Shown here one piece after another: positions 6,180-12,415 of a DNA stretch of 18,107 nt; within the stretch, counting starts at the first letter, position 1; each line of letters opens with the position of its first letter. Source of the stretch: Bacillota bacterium (GTDB lineage Bacteria > Bacillota > Clostridia > Christensenellales > SZUA-584); assembly GCA_023408075.1 (NCBI GenBank), contig JAEYKW010000038.1:1-18107 (forward strand), read 5' to 3'. The notes under the pieces were generated by a model. It saw nothing but the letters and a program-made list of their open reading frames with translations, had not been told where the DNA came from and did not search any database. The position numbers and the translations under genes were made by a program.

Positions 6180-7250
6180 ATGAACAAGCTGTATGCGGCG
6201 CACGGCACCGACGCGGCGGCGCTCACGCAAGAGCTGCTCGAAATAATGCGCCCCGAAACGGGCCTCGATACCGGCGCGACGATCGCACTGAAGCCCAACC
6301 TCGTGGTCGCGAAGGACTGGCGCAGCGGCGCGACGACGAACCCGGCCATCTGTGCGGCGGTGATTGAATACTTTCAATCACGCGGATTCAAAAATATCAG
6401 CATCATCGAGAGCGCATGGCTCGGAGAAGATACGCAGCGCGCGTTTCGTGCCTGCGGCTATGAGGAGCTTTCGCGCCGATACGGCATCGAACTCGTCGAT
6501 GTCAAGCGGGACAAATATGCGCTCTGCGAATATGATGGATTGAAGGTTGAAGTGTCGCAGCGGGCGCTCGCGGCAGACTTCCTCATCAATCTGCCGCTGA
6601 TTAAGGGGCACTGCCAAACGAAGCTGACGTGTGCTCTCAAGAACTTAAAGGGGCTCATTTCGGACAAGGACAAACGGCGGTTTCACACGCTGGGGCTGCA
6701 CCGGCCGATTGCGTATTTGAATCACATGATCACACCGCGCCTGACCATAGCAGACGGCACCTGCGCGGACCCCAGCTTCGAGGAAGGCGGCCATCCGGTG
6801 TGCCTCAATACCGTGGTGGCGGGCACCGACGGCGTGCTGATCGACGCGTTTGCGGCGGGGCTGATCGGCCTCAAACCGAAGGACATCAGCTATATCGGCA
6901 TTGCCGAAAAGATCGGCGTCGGTAGCGCGGATTTGGCGCGGGCTGAAATCGCGCATCTCGGAAAGGGCGGCGCTCAGTCAGCGGACGGGCATAGCGACGC
7001 GCTTGAGAGGGCCAAAGCGCATATCAACGCCACGGACGCGTGCAGCGCGTGCTACGCGAACCTGCTGAGCGCACTGATGCGGCTCGATAATCTCGATGGC
7101 CTGCAAATCAGCGCCGGGCAGGGGTTTAAAGGCCAGAAAGGCCGGATCGGCAGCGGCAGCTGTACAGCCGGTTTTGACCAATGTATCAAAGGATGTCCGC
7201 CGCGTGCGGATCAGATATATGATGCGATACAAAGACTAAGGAGACAATAA
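6180..7250 (+). CDS. DUF362 family protein with C-terminal cysteine cluster
   Basis: A 356-residue DUF362 protein. Family features are ALKPNLV (36-42), TNPAICAAVIEYFQSRG, FLINLPLIKGH, KLTCALKNLKGLISDKDKRRFH and the IADGTCADPSFEEGGHP region followed by a TDGVLIDAFAAGLIGL segment. The C-terminus has five Cys (288, 291, 328, 335, 339) arranged CxxC...C-x6-C-x3-C, compatible with a metal or Fe-S site. It is not a standard ferredoxin domain. DUF362 proteins are often annotated as Fe-S proteins, but no reaction is established. ATG 6180 is chosen for GAGGAG at 6164-6169; upstream in-frame ATG 6081 lies before the -10. The stop TAA shares one base with the next ATG, so translation is probably coupled. 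Confidence 0.82.
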   Translation: MNKLYAAHGTDAAALTQELLEIMRPETGLDTGATIALKPNLVVAKDWRSGATTNPAICAAVIEYFQSRGFKNISIIESAWLGEDTQRAFRACGYEELSRRYGIELVDVKRDKYALCEYDGLKVEVSQRALAADFLINLPLIKGHCQTKLTCALKNLKGLISDKDKRRFHTLGLHRPIAYLNHMITPRLTIADGTCADPSFEEGGHPVCLNTVVAGTDGVLIDAFAAGLIGLKPKDISYIGIAEKIGVGSADLARAEIAHLGKGGAQSADGHSDALERAKAHINATDACSACYANLLSALMRLDNLDGLQISAGQGFKGQKGRIGSGSCTAGFDQCIKGCPPRADQIYDAIQRLRRQ

Positions 7251-8407
7251 TGAAACAATTCACCATCGTGCTTGACGGAATTGCGGACAGACCGCAGGAG
7301 AAATTGAACGGAAAAACGCCCATGGAGGCGGCCAATACACCGGGGCTCGACGCGCTTTTTGCGCAGGCGAAACCGGGCACAGTGCGCACGATCCCCGAGG
7401 GGGAAGAGGTCGGCAGCGCCGTCGCGAACATGAATCTGCTCGGGTACGATCCCGTCAGATGCTACAGAGGCCGCGCGGTCATCGAGGCGGCGGGCGCGGG
7501 GCTGCCCGTGAAGCAGGGCGCGCTTTATGTGCGCTGCAACCTCGTGACGCTCGAAGGAGACGATTTTGAAAACGGCGTGATGCAAAGCTACAGCGCCCAC
7601 GATATCGAGACGCATCTGTCGCGCCCGCTCGTGGAGCGGCTCAACAAAGAAGTGTTTCATGCGCCGTGCGAGCTGATCAATACGGACACGTTCCGCAATA
7701 TACTCGTCGTGGAGGGGGCGGGAGAGATCGCGCCCCGGCTTGATTTCATACCCGCGCATGAGATTATTGGGCGCAGGGTGGGCGATTTCTTAAAGGGCGC
7801 CCCCGAGATGCAGCCGTATTTTGACATGATGCGCAAAGCGTATGAGGTGCTCAAAGAGGACAACGACACAAAGGCAAACGCGATCTGGTTCTGGGGTGCG
7901 TCCTATGCGCCCGAGTTTGATGCGCCGCCTGCGGGACGGCGCGTGGTGGTCGCCGAAACGACGCTGATGCGCGGCATCGCGGCGCTCTCGGGCACCAACT
8001 GCATCACAACACCGGAAGACAACGGCTTCGAGGCGTTTTTGCGGGACAAAACGCGGACGGCACTCAAAGCGCTTGACGATTACGATTACGCCTATATTCA
8101 CATACAAAAGCTCGACGACCTTTCGCACGAGCTTCAGTCGGTGGAAAAGATGCGGGCAATCGAGCTGATTGACGAACATTTCATCCGCCCGTTCTTTGCG
8201 CAGATCAAAGAGCCGTACAGCGCTTTTATCGTGTCTGACCATTTTACGTTCTCGGACAGCGGCGGGCACGGCGGCGATCCCGCGCCGTTTATGCTGCTCG
8301 GGCACGGAACAGGCGGCGCGCAGGGGCGTTTCACGGAGCAGTGCTGCCGCGATGCGCAATTGAGTGTGACGGCACCTGAGCTTGTCGCAATGCAGCGTGA
8401 GGAGTAA
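7250..8407 (+). CDS. ApgM-type cofactor-independent phosphoglycerate mutase homologue
   Basis: A 385-residue member of the alkaline phosphatase superfamily, archaeal-type phosphoglycerate mutase group. ApgM landmarks are VLDGIADRP (metal Asp9), GKTPMEAANTPGLD, IPEGEEVGSAVANMNLLGYDP with nucleophile Ser56, YRGRAVIEAAG, NAIWFWGAS, LDDLSHE (289-294), SDHFTF (Asp330, His331) and HGGDP (His340). The usual reaction interconverts 3- and 2-phosphoglycerate. It is divergent: the residue after the nucleophile, normally Asp in GSD, is Ala57, and the usual DEAGH motif reads DDLSH. It may therefore act on another phosphate or phosphonate ester. AAGGAG at 7238-7243 precedes the start, which overlaps the DUF362 stop by one base. 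Confidence 0.8.
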   Translation: MKQFTIVLDGIADRPQEKLNGKTPMEAANTPGLDALFAQAKPGTVRTIPEGEEVGSAVANMNLLGYDPVRCYRGRAVIEAAGAGLPVKQGALYVRCNLVTLEGDDFENGVMQSYSAHDIETHLSRPLVERLNKEVFHAPCELINTDTFRNILVVEGAGEIAPRLDFIPAHEIIGRRVGDFLKGAPEMQPYFDMMRKAYEVLKEDNDTKANAIWFWGASYAPEFDAPPAGRRVVVAETTLMRGIAALSGTNCITTPEDNGFEAFLRDKTRTALKALDDYDYAYIHIQKLDDLSHELQSVEKMRAIELIDEHFIRPFFAQIKEPYSAFIVSDHFTFSDSGGHGGDPAPFMLLGHGTGGAQGRFTEQCCRDAQLSVTAPELVAMQREE

Positions 8408-8414
8408 ATACTCC
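8401..8414 (+). promoter_or_regulatory. Small hairpin over the Shine-Dalgarno site of the alcohol dehydrogenase gene
   Basis: GGAGT 8401-8405 and ACTCC 8410-8414 form a perfect 5-base stem around a 4-base loop. The stem contains the only good ribosome site (GGAG) for the ATG at 8416, and the upstream TAA (8405-8407) lies inside it. Ribosomes finishing the upstream gene would open it, which fits translational coupling. Confidence 0.4.
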
Positions 8415-8415
8415 G

Positions 8416-9570
8416 ATGGGATTTGAATTCTATACCGCGCCGCGCATCGTGTTTGGCAGCGGCGCAGTGAAAAAACTGCCGCAGATCTGTGCGGCATACG
8501 GAAAGAATTATCTGATCGTGACGGGCGGCAGCTCGCTTAAACGCTCGGGCGCGCTCGACGACCTGCTCAAAGGGATGCGCAGCGCCGGGCTTGCGTGCAC
8601 CGTTTACGACGGCGTAACAAGCGAGCCGACCATCGAGACGGTGGACGCCGCCGCGCAGATCGGCATGGCGCAAAACGCGGACGCGGTGCTCGGTATCGGC
8701 GGCGGCAGCGCAATGGATACGGCCAAAGCCGCAGCGGGCGTGATCCCGAACGGCGGCAGTGTGCGGCGGTTTCTCGAAGGTGTGGGCGACGGCACGCGTA
8801 TGGCGGCTGATCCGCTTGCGTTCATCGCGGTGCCGACGACGGCGGGCACCGGCACGGAGGTCACGAAAAACGCGGTCGTGATGTCGGCCAAAGACAAGTT
8901 CAAGGTGAGCATGCGCGATGAACGGTTGCTCGCCCGCGTCGCGCTTGTGGACCCGGCGCTGACGGTGGGCGTACCGCCGCATGTGACGGCGGCATCCGGC
9001 ATGGACGCGGTCTGCCAGCTGATAGAAAGCTATACCTCCCGAAATGCGAACCAATTCTGCGATGCGATGGCGCTTTATCACACGCCGCGCGCGATGGCCG
9101 CGCTGCGGTGCGCATATGCGGACGGAAGCGATTTGGAGGCGCGCGAAGCGATGTCTCTTGCGGCATTGTCAAGCGGCATGTGCCTCGCGAACGCGGGGCT
9201 CGGTGCGGCGCACGGCATCGGTGCGGGGCTTGGCGCGGTGCTGGGCGTCACGCACGGCGTGGCGTGCGGCATGCTGCTGCCCCATGTCATCCGGTATAAT
9301 CTTGCGCAGGGCGTCACAAAATACGCGGGGCTCGCGCACGCGGTATGCGGCAGGGATTTTGAAAACGAGACGGACGCTGCGCTGGCCGTCGCGGATGCGG
9401 TGGCGGCGCTTTGCGCGGATATGGGCTTGCCCGCTTGCCTGAGGGAACTCGGCGTCACCGACGAAAAAACAGACGAGCTGGCTGCGGCTTCCATGGGGTC
9501 GTCGATGGGCAAAAACCCCGTGGCCGTCACAAAAGAACAATGCGCTCAATTCATACGTTCACTCATATAG
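8416..9570 (+). CDS. Iron-containing (group III) alcohol dehydrogenase
   Basis: A 384-residue Fe-ADH of normal family length. The NAD(P)-binding half carries GGGSAMDTAK (95-104) and PTTAGTGTEVT (140-150). The metal half carries GMDAVCQLIESYTS (195-208) and AHGIGAGLG...THG (265-281). In the classical family the metal ligands are Asp, His, His and His; here the equivalents are Asp197, Gln201, His266 and His280. The His-to-Gln change at 201 matches a subgroup I recall with MDALTQLIE, so it is probably a subfamily trait rather than damage. The enzyme should reduce an aldehyde or ketone, or oxidise an alcohol, with NAD(P)H; the substrate is unknown. It starts 8 bases after the ApgM-like gene, probably in the same operon. 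Confidence 0.87.
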   Translation: MGFEFYTAPRIVFGSGAVKKLPQICAAYGKNYLIVTGGSSLKRSGALDDLLKGMRSAGLACTVYDGVTSEPTIETVDAAAQIGMAQNADAVLGIGGGSAMDTAKAAAGVIPNGGSVRRFLEGVGDGTRMAADPLAFIAVPTTAGTGTEVTKNAVVMSAKDKFKVSMRDERLLARVALVDPALTVGVPPHVTAASGMDAVCQLIESYTSRNANQFCDAMALYHTPRAMAALRCAYADGSDLEAREAMSLAALSSGMCLANAGLGAAHGIGAGLGAVLGVTHGVACGMLLPHVIRYNLAQGVTKYAGLAHAVCGRDFENETDAALAVADAVAALCADMGLPACLRELGVTDEKTDELAAASMGSSMGKNPVAVTKEQCAQFIRSLI

Positions 9571-9597
9571 GCATATGCATACCTTGAGGTGATATTT

Positions 9598-10086
9598 GTG
9601 GAGATGTTGACGGTGCACAACCTTGGCGCAGCGGAGAGCATCGAGATGCTGAGCGCAAGGTACCGGGTGCCGGTCTGTATGATCATGCGGGCGAACGGCA
9701 TCAAAACCTTGAGGGATTTCGAGCGGTGCCGCCGTGTGCAAATACCCCGGTATTGCTACTGCAACCGGTGCGGAGGCGAAGCCAAAACTGAGTGCAAAGC
9801 CTATACGGTCGCCCCGGGAGACACGCTTTTCGGCATCGCGCGGCGTCACGGCGTCACCATGAACATACTCATGAAAACAAACGGGCTGGAAAACCCGGAC
9901 AGCATACGCGAAGGGGATACCATCAGCATACCGCTCGTCACGGGCGTCATCTATTCGGTGCGCGAAGGTGAGACGCTGGAAGATATTGCGCGGCGGAACA
10001 GTATGCCGGTCAGCCGGATACGTGAAAAGAACGGGCTGGGGCCGGATGAACCGGTGTTCGCCGGGTTCCAGCTGATGCTTGATTAA
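9598..10086 (+). CDS. Triple-LysM protein without signal peptide
   Basis: A 162-residue protein. Two clear LysM modules lie at about 69-112 (YTVAPGDTLFGIARRHGV...IREGDTISIPL) and 118-161 (YSVREGETLEDIARRNSM...FAGFQLML). A more degenerate one spans about 4-51 (LTVHNLGAAESIEMLSARY...RVQIP). The linker after the first has a Cys cluster (CYCNRC at 53-58, Cys66), possibly metal-binding. LysM binds N-acetylglucosamine polymers such as peptidoglycan, yet no signal peptide or anchor is visible, so its location is uncertain; LysM proteins associated with spore coats also lack signals. GTG 9598 is preferred for GAGGTGAT at 9586-9593; ATG 9604 is an alternative. The gap of 27 bases from the dehydrogenase suggests co-transcription. 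Confidence 0.78.
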   Translation: MEMLTVHNLGAAESIEMLSARYRVPVCMIMRANGIKTLRDFERCRRVQIPRYCYCNRCGGEAKTECKAYTVAPGDTLFGIARRHGVTMNILMKTNGLENPDSIREGDTISIPLVTGVIYSVREGETLEDIARRNSMPVSRIREKNGLGPDEPVFAGFQLMLD

Positions 10087-10112
10087 ACCGCATGAATGCG
10101 GGTATCTATCCA

Positions 10113-10142
10113 TTGTGCGCAAAGCGCAGCGTGTGGTAAAAT
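10113..10142 (+). promoter_or_regulatory. Candidate promoter for the membrane-protein pair
   Basis: TTGTGC at 10113-10118 and TAAAAT at 10137-10142 are 18 bases apart. Two short hairpins lie near (CCGCATGAATGCGG at 10088-10101 and GCGCAAAGCGC at 10117-10127). The first could end the LysM transcript but lacks a T run. Confidence 0.4.
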
Positions 10143-10160
10143 ACTCTGACGGAGGAAGAT

Positions 10161-10763
10161 ATGGATAGTCAGTTGATTTCAATCATTGTGCTCATTGCGG
10201 ACCTCGCGCTCGGCGTGCTGTTCTGCTTTTTCGGCAACCGGTGGCTCAAGGTGATATTGGCCATATACGGCTTTGCGGCAGGGTTTTTGCTCGCAAATAC
10301 GCTGCTGCCCATGTTCACACCGTTCGGCGATACGGCGCTGCTGCTGGCGAGCCTCGCCGCAGGAATTATCGGCGCGCTGCTTTTCATATTCCTGATGTAT
10401 GTGGGCGTGTTCTTTATCGGCTTTGGCGGCGGCTTGCTGCTCTGCATGCTGATTGTGGAAGTGCTTCAGCTCAATATATTAAGCTGGATCGTTTATATTC
10501 CGGCGCTGGTGCTGTGTTGCCTGCTCGGCGCGCTGACGCTGAACCACCGGCGGTTATTTATTGCGATATTTACGTCGTTCATCGGCGCATCGGCGCTCGC
10601 GCAGTTTGCCGACCAGATCATCGGCGGCATCAAGGCGCAGGCGCTCGTGCTGTACGACCCGCAGGCCACCTACAGCGCCTATTCCTCAACGGTTTATCTG
10701 GTGGCGCTCGGGGTGCTGTTTACGGCGGGCCTCATTGTTCAGCTGACCGGCAAAAAAAATTAA
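10161..10763 (+). CDS. Multi-span membrane protein, DUF4203/TMEM198-like
   Basis: A 200-residue very hydrophobic protein with about seven membrane segments, starting at ATG after GGAGG at 10151-10155. The pattern (N-terminal span, CFFGNRWLKVILAIYGFAAG, glycine-rich spans such as GVFFIGFGGG, then a short basic C-terminus LTGKKN) resembles DUF4203 proteins, whose function is unknown. No enzymatic motif is seen. It is followed after 15 bases by a similar protein, so the two are likely to form one operon and perhaps a heteromeric membrane complex. Confidence 0.72.
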   Translation: MDSQLISIIVLIADLALGVLFCFFGNRWLKVILAIYGFAAGFLLANTLLPMFTPFGDTALLLASLAAGIIGALLFIFLMYVGVFFIGFGGGLLLCMLIVEVLQLNILSWIVYIPALVLCCLLGALTLNHRRLFIAIFTSFIGASALAQFADQIIGGIKAQALVLYDPQATYSAYSSTVYLVALGVLFTAGLIVQLTGKKN

Positions 10764-10778
10764 CGGGGGAGAAGAGGC

Positions 10779-11468
10779 ATGAGTCTTTCTGCTGTGATAT
10801 TGATTGGCGGCTGCGGTATGGTGATCCTCGGGCTGCTTCATTGTTTCTTTGGGTACAAGCTCGCGCGGTTTCTGCTGCCCGTCAGCGGTATGGTGATGGC
10901 CGAAGGGCTGCTCTATCTTCTGGTGTACGAAAACTTAAAGCTCGACAGCGTGAGCACATGGCTGTTCTTTGCGGGCAGCAGCATTGCGGTTTATCTGATA
11001 CTGTTTTTCTTTAAGCGCGTGGCTGGCTTTTTCACAGGGCTGGCTGCGGGCGGCATGCTCTCGCTGCTTGTTGTTTATGTGCTCGGGCTGCAGTCGATGC
11101 CGCTTATTTATCCGGTCTGTCTGACTGTCAGCGTGATGGCGGGGCTGTTCACGCTTGTTTATGAACGCAATATGGTGGTGGCATCCACGGCGATTGCAGG
11201 GGCGTGCGCCGCGGCTTTTTGCGGATTGTTCCTTTTTGTCAACGGGGTGGATCCCACCGGGCTGGTGATATACAACAACCTGCTCGTGCCGCTTGAAGTG
11301 TTTCTAAAATCCAACGCATATCTGATCGGCGGTGTGACGCTCGTGCTGACCGCGCTGGGGATGTTTGCGCAGTTCTTCTGGACGGCGGGGAATCAGCTGC
11401 TTTCGACGAGTCCGTCGGCAAGAAAACAAAGGTCTGTGAAACGCAACGAGTTTGCGGACAGCATTTAA
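10779..11468 (+). CDS. Second multi-span membrane protein, related in architecture to its neighbour
   Basis: A 229-residue protein with about seven membrane segments, starting at ATG after GGGGGAG. Its opening, ILGLLHCFFGYKLARFLLPVSGMVM, parallels LGVLFCFFGNRWLKVILAIYGFAAG in the preceding protein (Phe-Phe-Gly followed by a basic turn). A duplicated pair is therefore likely. A conserved-looking loop, DPTGLVIYNN, precedes the last spans, comparable to LVLYDPQATY in the neighbour. The C-terminal tail is hydrophilic (SARKQRSVKRNEF). Function is not recognised. A terminator follows at 11494-11520. Confidence 0.72.
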   Translation: MSLSAVILIGGCGMVILGLLHCFFGYKLARFLLPVSGMVMAEGLLYLLVYENLKLDSVSTWLFFAGSSIAVYLILFFFKRVAGFFTGLAAGGMLSLLVVYVLGLQSMPLIYPVCLTVSVMAGLFTLVYERNMVVASTAIAGACAAAFCGLFLFVNGVDPTGLVIYNNLLVPLEVFLKSNAYLIGGVTLVLTALGMFAQFFWTAGNQLLSTSPSARKQRSVKRNEFADSI

Positions 11469-11493
11469 GCTCAATGATAAATGAAATGATGTG

Positions 11494-11520
11494 AGGCCGT
11501 CCGAAAGGGCGACCTTTTTT
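11494..11520 (+). terminator. Rho-independent terminator after the membrane-protein pair
   Basis: AGGCCGTCC 11494-11502 pairs with GGGCGACCT 11506/11508-11514 around a GAAA-type loop, with one mismatch and one wobble, followed by TTTTTT. The form is typical of a strong intrinsic terminator. Confidence 0.8.
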
Positions 11521-11528
11521 GTCACTTG

Positions 11529-11615
11529 TGTCATTCCGATGGCGCGCAAGCGGAAGAGGAATCCCATGTTTAGAGCGTTTTACCATGGGACCCTTCGCTG
11601 ACGCTCAGGGTGACA
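11529..11615 (+). repeat. Palindromic repeat copy B (full-length form)
   Basis: Begins TGTCATTCCGATGGCGCG, continues AAGCGGAAGAGGAATCCCATG, has a short loop, then the arm CATGGGA, and ends CGCTCAGGGTGACA. The outer TGTCA/TGACA ends are inverted, so the 87-base unit is an imperfect palindrome, as in REP- or MITE-like intergenic elements. It lies just after a terminator. Confidence 0.7.
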
Positions 11616-11653
11616 TATGCTGCTGCCTGCCCGCAAACGGCGAAAGCTGCTTG

Positions 11654-11716
11654 TGTCATTCCGATGGAGCGTAAGCGGAAGAGGAATCCCATGGTTAAAA
11701 GCATAACACATGGGAT
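11654..11716 (+). repeat. Palindromic repeat copy C
   Basis: Same orientation as copy B, 38 bases downstream. TGTCATTCCGATGGAGCG, then TAAGCGGAAGAGGAATCCCATG, loop, CATGGGAT. It differs from copy B at few positions in the left half but has a different right end (GCAATCCACTGTCACA). B and C may be a local duplication or two separate insertions. Confidence 0.7.
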
Positions 11717-11895
11717 GCAATCCACTGTCACATAGCTTTGCTCTCACGACGCAGTGGGATATATGACAGTATGGTTTTTTCATCAAGCCCGGCGCACTGG
11801 GAAACGGTACGTTTTTTCGTAAAATGCCTTTTTTGCGCAATCGGCAATGCCGTATGTTTGCTTTCACGGCGGTGAAAGATAATAGTGCGGAGATA
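11717..11895. other. Intergenic stretch with one long hairpin, no gene seen
   Basis: ACTGTCACATA 11724-11734 and TATATGACAGT 11760-11770 pair over 11 bases with one mismatch and are followed by ATGGTTTTTTC, a terminator-like arrangement. The rest holds T-rich blocks and short minus-strand open frames without support. With the repeats it makes up the 495-base gap before iscR. Confidence 0.4.
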
Positions 11896-11924
11896 TTGAC
11901 AAGCGGAAGTCTTTGTCATATCAT
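11896..11924 (+). promoter_or_regulatory. Promoter of the isc operon
   Basis: Consensus TTGACA at 11896-11901, a 17-base spacer, then TATCAT at 11919-11924. It is the strongest -35 in the window. A start near 11931 would put the inverted repeat at 11933-11953 at the very 5' end of the message. Confidence 0.7.
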
Positions 11925-11932
11925 AAATCCGA

Positions 11933-11953
11933 CCAAAAAACTCAGATTTTTGG
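11933..11953 (+). promoter_or_regulatory. Inverted repeat at the iscR 5' end, candidate operator or ribosome-site hairpin
   Basis: CCAAAAA 11933-11939 and TTTTTGG 11947-11953 are perfectly complementary with a 7-base spacer. The right arm runs into the Shine-Dalgarno GGAGG (11952-11956). It could be a DNA site for the Rrf2 repressor itself, as autoregulation is usual for iscR, or an RNA hairpin limiting translation. It does not obviously match any Rrf2 box I can recall with certainty. Confidence 0.45.
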
Positions 11954-11963
11954 AGGCGATGCG

Positions 11964-12413
11964 TTGATCATATCCACAAAAGGCCGGTACGGCCTGCGCG
12001 CGATGTTCGAGCTGGCCAAGGCATGGGAACACGGGCATTTGAGCATCCGCCAGATCGCGGCCCAGCAGGATTTAAGCGAGCCGTATCTCGAACAGATATT
12101 TCCGCTGCTCAAAAGCGCGGGGCTGGTTACCAGCACACGCGGCGCGGGCGGCGGCTATGCGCTCACCAAAGAACCCAAGGGCATCTCCGTGGGCAGCGTG
12201 CTCACGGCGCTCGAGGGGGAGCTGTCTCCGGCAGACTGCGTGTGCGGCGATGCCGACTGCGAAAACGCGCGCCAGTGCACGGCGCACGCAATTTGGCAGC
12301 GCATTTACGACGGCATCAGCGCCGTGGTAGACGGCATCTCGCTTCAGGACATGCTCGACGACGATAAAAGGCTCGCGGGAGAAAGCCCGGGGCCGCGAAA
12401 TATAAGGTGTTAA
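11964..12413 (+). CDS. iscR: Rrf2-family Fe-S cluster regulator IscR
   Basis: A 149-residue winged-helix repressor. The start ISTKGRYGLRAMFELA (3-18) and YLEQIFPLLKSAGLVTSTRGAGGGYAL (41-67) are the DNA-binding half of Rrf2 proteins. Cys92, Cys94, Cys99 and Cys105 (in CVCGDADCENARQC) cover the cluster-ligand region of IscR, where E. coli uses Cys92, 98 and 104, so this is expected to sense Fe-S status rather than be a cluster-free CymR type. TTG 11964 is the start: GGAGG lies 7 bases upstream and the family begins M-x-I-S-T-K-G-R-Y. It heads the operon and probably represses it when loaded with a cluster. Two bases separate its stop from iscS. Confidence 0.92.
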   Translation: MIISTKGRYGLRAMFELAKAWEHGHLSIRQIAAQQDLSEPYLEQIFPLLKSAGLVTSTRGAGGGYALTKEPKGISVGSVLTALEGELSPADCVCGDADCENARQCTAHAIWQRIYDGISAVVDGISLQDMLDDDKRLAGESPGPRNIRC

Positions 12414-12415
12414 AA

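Noticed and set aside
8134..9081. 315-codon minus-strand open frame
   Set aside because: Antisense to the ApgM-like and alcohol dehydrogenase genes, Arg/His/Ala-rich as expected of a shadow in GC-rich DNA.
11239..11919. Several minus-strand open frames, with matching peptides such as GIPLPL and RHRNDTS
   Set aside because: The shared peptides are translations of the palindromic repeat; similar ones appear at 2158-2466. They do not reflect protein-coding genes.
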